DNA from: Kiritimatiellales bacterium
GTDB lineage: Bacteria > Verrucomicrobiota > Kiritimatiellia > Kiritimatiellales > Pontiellaceae
NCBI GenBank assembly: GCA_003252225.1
Contig: QKFE01000261.1
Location: forward strand, 1-33,076
Length of the DNA: 33,076 nt
Direction: 5' to 3'
In this document: one piece after another, positions 9,590 through 17,460 of the stretch
How the letters are laid out: each line of letters opens with the position of its first letter
Position numbering within the stretch: the first letter of the stretch is position 1
Position numbers and translations under genes: made by a program
The notes under the pieces: generated by a model
The model's input: the letters and a program-made list of their open reading frames with translations, nothing else
Database searches by the model: none
What the model was told of the DNA's origin: nothing

Positions 9590-9652
9590 ACCGCAAATTT
9601 TCACGAATCGTCACGAATAGGAAACCTATTAGTGAGAATTGGTGCGGATTAG
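9590..9652. repeat. Dispersed ATTCGTG-family palindromic repeat, copy 3
   Basis: Core TCACGAATAGG-AAA-CCTATTAGTGA (10 of 11 bp paired), flanked by ccgcaaattttc / gaattggtgcgg. Confidence 0.65.
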
Positions 9653-10500
9653 TGGTTTGCCTTTTCTGTAGTTTGTTTTCTCAAATAGAGTATCCAGTAA
9701 ATCGTGCCGACAAAGATTGCGCCGCCAACCATGTTTCCGATGGTTACGGGAATGAGGTTTTTAACGATGAATCCGGGCACAGTGAGGTTGGAAAGATCGG
9801 CGCCGTTTAATTGCGAAACAATTTCCGGGTTGGTTTTCAGCAGCAGGCCGGCGGGTATGAAATACATGTTCGCGATCGAGTGCTCAAAACCCATTGCCAC
9901 GAAAGCGGTGATCGGGAAAATGATCGCCAGGATTTTGTCGGTGACCGACCGTGCGCTGTAGCAGAGCCAGATCGCCAGACAGACGAGAATATTGCAAAGC
10001 ATGCCGCTGCTCAGCGCCTGCATAAAAGTGAGGTTCACTTTCGCGTTGGCGATTTTCAACGCGGTGACGCCGACGGCTCCGCCGTTGTTTGTCCAGTGGC
10101 CGCTGAAATAGACCAGCATCACAATACACATTGATCCGGCAAAGTTACCGAGAAATACCCGCAACCAGCTTTGCAGCATCTGACGTATTTTAAATTTCCG
10201 ACTGAAGCAGCCCATCACCATCAGCGTGTCGCCGGTAAAGAGGTCGGCCCCGGCGATGATCACGAGAATCAGCCCGAGCGAAAAGGTCAGGCCGCCGATC
10301 AGCTTGGTGAAGCCGACGCCCATTGAGCTGTCGTGAATAACGTGAGTATAAAGGGCGGCGCCGAATGCAACGAATGAACCGGCCTGTACGGCAAGGAAAA
10401 AGGCGCTGATCAAATCGCGGTTTGCTTTGCGGATGGCCGAGGCCTCCGCCCGCTTGGCCATTTCCGCCGGCATATAAGCATCTGTTATTGTTTCTTCCAT
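9649..10500 (-). CDS. focA: Formate/nitrite transporter family channel (FocA-like)
   Basis: Multi-TM FNT protein; AGADLFTGDTLMVM, LRVFLGNFAGSMCIVMLVYFSGH, VAMGFEHSIANMYFIPAGLL, NLIPVTIGNMVGGAIFVG; SD GGGGGAAAATA before ATG at 10500. Confidence 0.92.
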   Translation of the reverse strand: MEETITDAYMPAEMAKRAEASAIRKANRDLISAFFLAVQAGSFVAFGAALYTHVIHDSSMGVGFTKLIGGLTFSLGLILVIIAGADLFTGDTLMVMGCFSRKFKIRQMLQSWLRVFLGNFAGSMCIVMLVYFSGHWTNNGGAVGVTALKIANAKVNLTFMQALSSGMLCNILVCLAIWLCYSARSVTDKILAIIFPITAFVAMGFEHSIANMYFIPAGLLLKTNPEIVSQLNGADLSNLTVPGFIVKNLIPVTIGNMVGGAIFVGTIYWILYLRKQTTEKANH

Positions 10501-10520
10501 TATTTTCCCCCGGGTCAAAA

Positions 10521-12953
10521 TCATTTCCGCAGACTGTCGCAGAATTCGGTCATCAGTTCGATGGCATCGTTGGCTTTATCCATATCGCCGTCCATTGCGG
10601 CGTAGGCTTCGACCAGTTTAACCAGTTCCGGGTCGGCCGGTGTGTTGCCGAATTTGTGAGCCGCGTTTACGATACCGGCATCGAGGCCGTAACGCATGCC
10701 GACTTCAACATAGGCCCGCATGATACCGATTTTGCGTCCCGGCAAATCGCGGCAGCAGTTACTTATTCCCATTGAAAAATGCACCCCCTTCATTTCGGGT
10801 TTTGATTTGATGGCTTTAATGGTTTCAAACGCGCGGTACGTGTATCCGGCCTGTCCGGGCATCATCGGCATATCAATGGCTAAAGGAAATGCGGTGGCAT
10901 CAAAAATGACGGCATCATTTTCAAACCCGTATTCCATGGCTTTGGTATGAATCTGCGCGGCCAGTTTCACCAGATCCTCGACGGTGTCTTTTCCTGCGCC
11001 GGCGGCATCTTCATTCATCAGCAGGCCGATGAAGTTGTAATCAAACTCATTTTTAAGCGGCATCATTACATCCGCAGTGTGTGCTTTGATGGAGTTGATG
11101 AGGGGCTTTTTAACGGCGTCGGCGGTGTTGTACCACTCTTTGAGGCCGGCGATTAGAACCTTATCATCGGAGGAATCGATACAGACCGGAACGGTGCCGC
11201 CCCATTTGCGGACAAGCTTGACGTATTCAACCATAATGTCGACGGCGGTCTGCGGATTGGATTCGCCGAAGGCATCGACGTTGACGGCGATGTAATCGGC
11301 ACCGGCTTCCGCCTGGCTTTCGATGAGGGCGCGGACATAGTCGAGCTGCGGGCTGTCGTTGCGGTATGCGCCTTCGCCGAGTTTGTGCAGTTCGCGCATA
11401 ACTTTTCCGTGTTTGGGAATTGAAGCGTGAATTTCTTCACCGATGTTGATGATTGCATTTTTCATGGTGTGATCCTTTCCGAATAGATAGTTAAGAATTG
11501 AAGAGGTGTGTTCAAGCGATGGATTGCGGGGATTATTGATACTTCGGCGCAACCGGGCCAGACCGTCTTTCTCGGCTTTTGCCGCCCGGTAAATCTGTTC
11601 GCCGCGGCAGATGACGCCGTCTTCATTGCCGCAGGTTCCATCGACTTTGGCATCGCCGCACGGCGCATTGGCCAGCCCTTTGGCGCAGCCGCCCATCGTG
11701 CAGAATCCGAAGTTTTCAAAGAGGTAGCAGTCGCCGCACTCTTCGCATTCAAAGGCCGCGTGTTTCACGGCCCGCTCCATTGCAAAGAAAGCTTTCGCCG
11801 CCGCGCCGTCCGGTTTCTTTTTGGCGCCGGCCAGTTCCATGGTTTTGCTGAAAACGTGGAACCCTTTATGGTCGGGATCGAGCAGGGTTTTGTGCATGAA
11901 ATTAAACCAGCGCTGATGCAGCGTTTGTTTACCCGGTTCGAGCGGGGTGCGGCCGCCTTCTTCATCATAAAGGTAGAAGGTTTGTTCCGGCGGCCAGTAG
12001 AGGTTGGCCTGATATTTAATCCAGTCTTCACCGATTTCCGCCGCACGGTTCAGTATGTTGCAGAAGGTTTCATAGTCGTGCACACCGCCGATATCGACAC
12101 CGTCATACCCGAGAGTTTTAAACATCGCCACCTGTTGGGCGGCGCGTTCGAGATGCTCATCGAAGTTTTCGGAGTTGAGTTTTTCCAGCAGTTTGTCGCT
12201 GACATAACAGCCGGGCAGTTTGCCGGAATTCATCAGCCGCGGGGCTGCATTGGTGGTGGTCAGAAAATAGACGTTTCCGATGACGGGCACATTGAGTTCG
12301 GCCTCTTCCATGTAAAACTTCAGTTCGAGCGCTTTCTTCCAGTCCCAGCCTACCTGTGTAATCAGAAACCGCGCGCCGCTTGCGACCTTCTTTTCCATTT
12401 TGAAATACTGCTGAAGCTGGGAGGCTTCGGTGTATTTAAACGGCGAAACCGCCGCGCCCGCAAAAATCTGCTCCACCTCTTCGGGCCGGTTTCCGTCGGC
12501 CAGCAGCTCTTTCCGGTTCATTCGGGCGATCATTTGCAGCAGGCCGACCGCTTCGAGTTCAAAAACGCCTTTCGCCGAAACCGGCTTGTCGCCGGTCAGG
12601 GCCAAAACACTCCGGATTCCGCGCTGTTTGTATCCGACCAATATCGAGTGCAGCGCCGACTTGTTGTGGTCTTTGCAGCTGAGGTGGGGGATGACATCCA
12701 CTTGATCAAGCAGGCCGGTCGGAACCAGCTGGGCGAGCACATCCGACGGGTCGAGGTTGGAAACTCCGCCCGGATTCTGGGGGAGGGCGATGGCGGCAAA
12801 GTTGAATCCGGACGGTAAATCCGCCCCGCCGGTTTCGGCGTGTTTTTCGAGGAAATGCCGGATGGGATCAATTTTATAGCCGCGGCCGGACATCAGTTCG
12901 GCGACTACGGTGAATCCCTTTTCCTCGTTCAGTATGTTTTTCAGCCCGCTCAT
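10521..12953 (-). CDS. metF: Fused methylenetetrahydrofolate reductase (MetF) + MetV-like Cys-rich domain + pterin-binding methyltetrahydrofolate:corrinoid methyltransferase
   Basis: MetF part (SVLALTGDKP, NVPVIGNVYFLT); MTHFR_C/MetV Cys motif CEECGDCYLFENFGFCTMGGCAKGLANAPCG; DHPS-like MT part (INIGEEIHASIPKHGKVM, ESQAEAGADYIAVNVDAFGES, PVCIDSSDDKVLIAGL, GISNCCRDLPGRK). Confidence 0.9.
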   Translation of the reverse strand: MSGLKNILNEEKGFTVVAELMSGRGYKIDPIRHFLEKHAETGGADLPSGFNFAAIALPQNPGGVSNLDPSDVLAQLVPTGLLDQVDVIPHLSCKDHNKSALHSILVGYKQRGIRSVLALTGDKPVSAKGVFELEAVGLLQMIARMNRKELLADGNRPEEVEQIFAGAAVSPFKYTEASQLQQYFKMEKKVASGARFLITQVGWDWKKALELKFYMEEAELNVPVIGNVYFLTTTNAAPRLMNSGKLPGCYVSDKLLEKLNSENFDEHLERAAQQVAMFKTLGYDGVDIGGVHDYETFCNILNRAAEIGEDWIKYQANLYWPPEQTFYLYDEEGGRTPLEPGKQTLHQRWFNFMHKTLLDPDHKGFHVFSKTMELAGAKKKPDGAAAKAFFAMERAVKHAAFECEECGDCYLFENFGFCTMGGCAKGLANAPCGDAKVDGTCGNEDGVICRGEQIYRAAKAEKDGLARLRRSINNPRNPSLEHTSSILNYLFGKDHTMKNAIINIGEEIHASIPKHGKVMRELHKLGEGAYRNDSPQLDYVRALIESQAEAGADYIAVNVDAFGESNPQTAVDIMVEYVKLVRKWGGTVPVCIDSSDDKVLIAGLKEWYNTADAVKKPLINSIKAHTADVMMPLKNEFDYNFIGLLMNEDAAGAGKDTVEDLVKLAAQIHTKAMEYGFENDAVIFDATAFPLAIDMPMMPGQAGYTYRAFETIKAIKSKPEMKGVHFSMGISNCCRDLPGRKIGIMRAYVEVGMRYGLDAGIVNAAHKFGNTPADPELVKLVEAYAAMDGDMDKANDAIELMTEFCDSLRK

Positions 12954-13039
12954 TCAGAATGCCTTTCAAGATGATGGAAGACGTTGGCATATAAATCCGA
13001 TCGGCGAATAGGAGGTTTATATTTTAGGATGTTGCAATC

Positions 13040-13068
13040 TTGCTGTGATGTAGCGTAAAAGTTATATA
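13040..13068 (+). promoter_or_regulatory. Candidate sigma70 promoter for PocR-AraC gene
   Basis: TTGCTG-N17-TATATA upstream of the start at 13105. Confidence 0.4.
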
Positions 13069-13104
13069 AATAGCGCACTTGGAGGGGAATTTTTGGAGGT
13101 GTTT

Positions 13105-14316
13105 ATGTCAATCTTGTCAAAAAGGTTGTTAAGTTCGGTGGCGCGGGATTACCGTAAATCGGTCGGTTTAACCATTTGTCTTGTTGGCCCTGACGGGCGG
13201 ATTATTGATCCGGAATCAACCCGGGCGGTGGAAAATCTTCCGTCGCTTTGCCACATGCGGCTGCACAACTTAAACGAAGCGGCGCGGTGGGGAGAGCCGC
13301 AGGTCTTCTTTATTGCGCCCGGAATTATGAGCTGGATTATTCCGCTGGTTGACCGCACTGAATTGAAGGGCGGTCTTTGCGGCGGAAATATTCTGGTGGA
13401 GGACGATCAGCAGTCGGTCATTGCATCGGTGAACTATTTTGTCGGCGAAGGCGCAAAGCGGAAAGAGGCGCAGGCTTTTGTGGAAAAGCTCAGTTCGTTT
13501 GAACAGGGCAATGTCCGGAAAGCCGCTGACCAGCTGTATGAAATTTTTTACCAGTACAGCGGCTGGAATCCGCTGCTGTTGAAACGCAACCGCGATCAGA
13601 TGCACCAGCAGCGGCAGATTGCCGAAGAGATTCACCAAAGAAAAGTGGAGCAGAACCGGGCTTATCCGTACGACGACGAACGCATTCTGCTTTCACTGAT
13701 CCGCGTGGGCGACCGTTCCGGCGCGCGGAAAATGTTCAATAAAATGCTGGCCGCGATGTTTCTGTATTCGCCGAAGCCGGTGGTGGTGCGCGCGCGCGCC
13801 ATTGAAATGATGGGCTATCTCGTGCGTACCGCGGTGGAAGACAGCCCGCTTTCGGAGCCGCTGCTCGAACGGCATATGACCTGGATTGAGCAGATTGTGG
13901 AAACGCGCGATTTTGACGACCTGTGCAACGTGCTGCGCGATGCGCTCGACGATTTCATGAACAGTATTTTTCTTCAGGGGGTAAATCCGGTCAGTCCCGC
14001 AGTCAGTAAAGCGCTGGATTATATCGCCGCAAATTATACCGAGCAAATTTCGCTCGAACAGATTGCCGAGGCCGCCGGACTGAGTACGTTCCGCATTGCC
14101 CATTTATTGAAAGAGGCGACCGGGAAAACCGCGCTGCAGAACATCCACTATCTGCGGATTCAGGACGCCCGCCGACTGCTGGAACACAGCGATATGTCGT
14201 GCACGGATATCGCGTACGAAACCGGATTCGGTGATCAGTCCTATTTCATCAAGCAGTTCCGCAAATGGATGGGGATTACACCGGCCAAATACCGCAAAAC
14301 CGCAAAGGCACAATAA
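13105..14316 (+). CDS. AraC-family regulator with N-terminal PocR-type sensory domain
   Basis: PocR-like region ARDYRKSVGLTICLVGPDGRIIDPE...GIMSWIIPLVDRTELKGGLCGG; AraC HTH ISLEQIAEAAGLSTFRIAHLLKEATGKTALQNIHYLRIQDARRLLEHSDMSCTDIAYETGFGDQSYFIKQFRKWMGITPAKYR; SD TGGAGG before ATG at 13105. Confidence 0.92.
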   Translation: MSILSKRLLSSVARDYRKSVGLTICLVGPDGRIIDPESTRAVENLPSLCHMRLHNLNEAARWGEPQVFFIAPGIMSWIIPLVDRTELKGGLCGGNILVEDDQQSVIASVNYFVGEGAKRKEAQAFVEKLSSFEQGNVRKAADQLYEIFYQYSGWNPLLLKRNRDQMHQQRQIAEEIHQRKVEQNRAYPYDDERILLSLIRVGDRSGARKMFNKMLAAMFLYSPKPVVVRARAIEMMGYLVRTAVEDSPLSEPLLERHMTWIEQIVETRDFDDLCNVLRDALDDFMNSIFLQGVNPVSPAVSKALDYIAANYTEQISLEQIAEAAGLSTFRIAHLLKEATGKTALQNIHYLRIQDARRLLEHSDMSCTDIAYETGFGDQSYFIKQFRKWMGITPAKYRKTAKAQ

Positions 14317-14381
14317 GAGGAACGTTGCATTAGGGGGCGTTTTGCCGATAGGTTTCAGAACTTCAACGGGGAGTCGTTACA

Positions 14382-15623
14382 ATGAAAGAACAGGTTGAAT
14401 CACTTTTGGTTTCGTGGGGGGCTGCCGAGCATACGGCGGATGAATGGGCGACGGTTGTTTTAATGGCGCTGATTATTGCGGGCGCTTCGCTGGTTTATTG
14501 GCTGCTGCGGAACTATCTGCTGAAAATCATTCACCGGGTAACCGAAAAAACATCGAACAAGTGGGACGATGCGCTGATGGAATCGCGGATGTTTCACCGG
14601 GTTTTGCGGCTGATTCCGCTCACCGTTGTTTCGATCTGTATCGACCGGCTGATGCCCGGTGAATTCCTGCTGCTCAAACGCGCGGTTTTTGCGCTGATTA
14701 TTTTTGTCGGCGTCCGGACGCTCGAAGCCTTTTTGAATGCCGTATCCGATGTTTACCACCGCGACAGCAGCAAGGCCCGCAAGCCGATCCGCCCGCTGTT
14801 TCAGTCGCTGACGATTGTGGCCTATTTATTCGCCGGTATTTTCATCATCGCCGTGCTGCTGAATAAATCACCGTGGAATCTCGTCACATTAATGGGCGGA
14901 TTGACCGCGGTGACGATGCTGGTTTTCAAGGATACGATTCTCGGTTTTGTGGCCGGTGTCCAACTGGGCGCAAACGATATGGTTCGAGAAGGCGACTGGA
15001 TCGAAATGCCGAAATACGGCGCCGACGGCGACGTCATCGAAGTGGCGGTGAATACGGTGAAAGTCCGCAACTGGGATAAAACCGTCACCACCATTCCGAC
15101 CTATGCGCTGATTTCCGACTCGTTTAAAAACTGGCGCGGCATGAGCGAATCCGGCGGGCGGCGGATCAAGCGGAGCATCTGCATCGATATGAATACGGTT
15201 AAATTCGCCGATGAAACGATGCTCGAAAAATTTCGCAAAATGGCGCTGCTTAAAAATTATGTCGAAAAAAAGCAGGAGGAGATCGATGCCGAAAACGCCG
15301 CGCATAAAATTGATCTCTCCGCAACGGTGGTCAACGGACGCCGCCAGACCAACCTCGGGATATTTCGCGCCTATCTGGCCGAATACCTCCGCAATCACCC
15401 GATGATCAACAAAGAGATGACCTTCCTCGTGCGCCATTTACAGCCCACGCCGCAGGGCCTTCCCATCGAAATCTATGTCTTCAGTTCGGATAAAGTGTGG
15501 GCCAATTACGAAGCGATACAGGCCGATATTTTCGACCACATTCTCGCGGCCGTTCCGGAGTTCGGCCTCCGTGTTTATCAGCAGCCGTCGGGCACGGATA
15601 TCGCCGCATTGAAACTGGGGTGA
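14382..15623 (+). CDS. ybdG: MscS-family mechanosensitive channel, YbdG-like
   Basis: MscS core LMGGLTAVTMLVFKDTILGFVAGVQLGANDMVREGDWIEMPKYGADGDVIEVAVNTVKVRNWDKTVTTIPTYAL; YbdG-like C-terminus GRRQTNLGIFRAYLAEYLRNHPMINKEMTFLVRHLQPTPQGLPIEIYVF. Confidence 0.9.
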   Translation: MKEQVESLLVSWGAAEHTADEWATVVLMALIIAGASLVYWLLRNYLLKIIHRVTEKTSNKWDDALMESRMFHRVLRLIPLTVVSICIDRLMPGEFLLLKRAVFALIIFVGVRTLEAFLNAVSDVYHRDSSKARKPIRPLFQSLTIVAYLFAGIFIIAVLLNKSPWNLVTLMGGLTAVTMLVFKDTILGFVAGVQLGANDMVREGDWIEMPKYGADGDVIEVAVNTVKVRNWDKTVTTIPTYALISDSFKNWRGMSESGGRRIKRSICIDMNTVKFADETMLEKFRKMALLKNYVEKKQEEIDAENAAHKIDLSATVVNGRRQTNLGIFRAYLAEYLRNHPMINKEMTFLVRHLQPTPQGLPIEIYVFSSDKVWANYEAIQADIFDHILAAVPEFGLRVYQQPSGTDIAALKLG

Positions 15624-15626
15624 ATT

Positions 15627-16640
15627 ATGAAACCGAAGCTTTTCGCCGGATTACTTTTGGGCGGTGTTTTTATGAGTTCATTGGTTGAAGCAAAAACAGA
15701 GCGCGATGCGTTTTATTGGAACGACCAGATCGGGCGCGGCATCAACCTCGGCAACATGCTCGAAGGCCCGCTCAAAAAAAACGGGTGGGGGCGGGAACCG
15801 GAGATCCGCTATTTTGACCTGATAAAAGAGGCGGGTTTTGATTCGGTTCGAATGCCGGTGCGGTGGTCTGATTATGCCGATGAAAACGCCCCCTATGGTT
15901 TAGATGCGGCTTTCGTGAAAAAGGTGGACGGATATATTCAGGCCGCCATGGAACGAAAGCTCGTCGTCATTCTCAACATTCACCACTATGAAGCGGTTAT
16001 GGAATCTCCCGACGAACAGGAAGCCCGGTTTCTGGCCATCTGGCGGCAGCTCGCAAAACACTACAGCAAATACCCGCAGGCCCTCTATTTTGAAGTGCTC
16101 AACGAACCGACCCAAAAACTGACCGCCGAACGCTGGAACGAACTGCAGAAAAAGGCGGTATCCGAAATCAGACAAACCAATCCCGAACGGCCCATATTAA
16201 TTGCCCCCATCGGCTGGAACCGGATCGATAAACTCAAACAGCTCGAACCGCCGAAAACCAAAAACCTCATCGCCTCCGTTCATTTCTACGAACCCTTCAA
16301 ATTCACCCACCAAGGCGCCGGATGGGTGAAGCTCGATCTGCCCCTCGGAACCGAATGGGCCGGAAATGAAACCGACCGCCGCGAAATAGAGGCCGATTTT
16401 GAAGAAGCCGTCCGTTGGTCAGAAGAAAACAACATTCCGATACACGTCGGCGAATTCGGAGCCTACAGCAAAGCCGACATGCCCTCGCGTATCCGCTGGA
16501 CCCGGTTTGTCCGCGAACAGGCCGAACACAACCGCATGTCGTGGAGTTACTGGGAATTCAGCTCCAGCTTCGGCGTTTACGACCCCAACGGAAATACGTG
16601 GCGAACCGACCTCCTAAACGCCCTCATTCCGGCAAAATAA
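15627..16640 (+). CDS. Secreted GH5-family glycoside hydrolase (endoglucanase-like)
   Basis: Signal peptide MKPKLFAGLLLGGVFMSSLVEA; IGRGINLGNMLEG, FDSVRMPVRWSDY, YFEVLNEPTQKL (acid/base), IPIHVGEFGAYS (nucleophile). Confidence 0.93.
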   Translation: MKPKLFAGLLLGGVFMSSLVEAKTERDAFYWNDQIGRGINLGNMLEGPLKKNGWGREPEIRYFDLIKEAGFDSVRMPVRWSDYADENAPYGLDAAFVKKVDGYIQAAMERKLVVILNIHHYEAVMESPDEQEARFLAIWRQLAKHYSKYPQALYFEVLNEPTQKLTAERWNELQKKAVSEIRQTNPERPILIAPIGWNRIDKLKQLEPPKTKNLIASVHFYEPFKFTHQGAGWVKLDLPLGTEWAGNETDRREIEADFEEAVRWSEENNIPIHVGEFGAYSKADMPSRIRWTRFVREQAEHNRMSWSYWEFSSSFGVYDPNGNTWRTDLLNALIPAK

Positions 16641-16661
16641 AATCAGCCGATCCTCGGTTTT

Positions 16662-16689
16662 TGTAAGGGGGTGGGGCGCGGGGAGGGGG
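16662..16689 (+). repeat. 28-nt G-rich repeat copy A (G-quadruplex motif)
   Basis: TGTAAGGGGGTGGGGCGCGGGGAGGGGG; identical to 32409-32436. Confidence 0.85.
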
Positions 16690-16695
16690 GGATGC

Positions 16696-17304
16696 CTAAT
16701 CCGTTCCGAATTTTTCAGGGGAAGCACCCGAGATAACCGGGGCGAGCAGTTCCTCCAGATCTTCGCGGGTATCGAAATAGATTCCGACAACCATCAGGCT
16801 GTGCATGATTCTGCCGTTCCGGATCACCGCCATTGTGCCGGCGGGATAATTCTCCGCATTGAAAATGGTTGCGGCATAATTCCGGTCGCCGAGCGTACAC
16901 AGACCGGCCTGCTCTTCCGCCCGGCATCCGCCGATCTTTAATCCCACTTTCATGGCTCCGACCATTATTTTAAATGATTCCTCTGCATCCTTCTCGGTCG
17001 GTTCCAGCATGGCGTCTGACTGTAGATAAAAGACGTCGGATTCTGCATGCAGACTGTTGTCATATTCAAACTCGACCTCCGTTGATCCGTCGATATTCAG
17101 CTTGGCGGAATAGCTCCCGCAGGTTTCATGAAACAGGTTTGTGAATCCATACTGCTCGAAAACCTCCGACGTCAGGAGCATTGTTTTTTCTGCGGCAGTT
17201 GGTTCGCGGGTGGAGATACCCCGTATCCCGATAAAAAACAGAGAACCCAGACCGATAGCGCCAAGGACGAGAACTGCCAGAACAATAAGGATAACTTTTT
17301 TCAT
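16696..17304 (-). CDS. Hypothetical membrane-anchored/exported protein
   Basis: 202-aa ORF with N-terminal hydrophobic segment MKKVILIVLAVLVLGAIGLGSLFFIG; no family recognised. Confidence 0.75.
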   Translation of the reverse strand: MKKVILIVLAVLVLGAIGLGSLFFIGIRGISTREPTAAEKTMLLTSEVFEQYGFTNLFHETCGSYSAKLNIDGSTEVEFEYDNSLHAESDVFYLQSDAMLEPTEKDAEESFKIMVGAMKVGLKIGGCRAEEQAGLCTLGDRNYAATIFNAENYPAGTMAVIRNGRIMHSLMVVGIYFDTREDLEELLAPVISGASPEKFGTD

Positions 17305-17366
17305 GCAGCGATGTTGTCACAAACCAGCAGTCGATGGATACAAAAAAGGTCATGCACGCCGAGGAG

Positions 17367-17444
17367 AACGTAGACGCGACGCCCTCGTCGCGTTGTGCAC
17401 GAACAGCCTTTTATGGAACGCGACGGGGGCGTCGCGTCTACGTT
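17367..17444. repeat. Near-perfect 28-bp inverted repeat, 22-nt loop
   Basis: AACGTAGACGCGACGCCCTCGTCGCGTT (17367-17394) / AACGCGACGGGGGCGTCGCGTCTACGTT (17417-17444); 27 of 28 positions complementary, remaining one a wobble. Confidence 0.9.
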
Positions 17445-17460
17445 TTGCTCTAAAGATAGA

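Noticed and set aside
11508-12818. 436-aa plus-strand ORF antisense to metF fusion
   Set aside because: Opposite-strand shadow of a strongly supported enzyme gene.
4394-14316. Canonical Wood-Ljungdahl/acetogenesis cluster
   Set aside because: No CODH/ACS, AcsC/D or FolD genes are visible; only the methyl-branch enzymes and formate channel are present.
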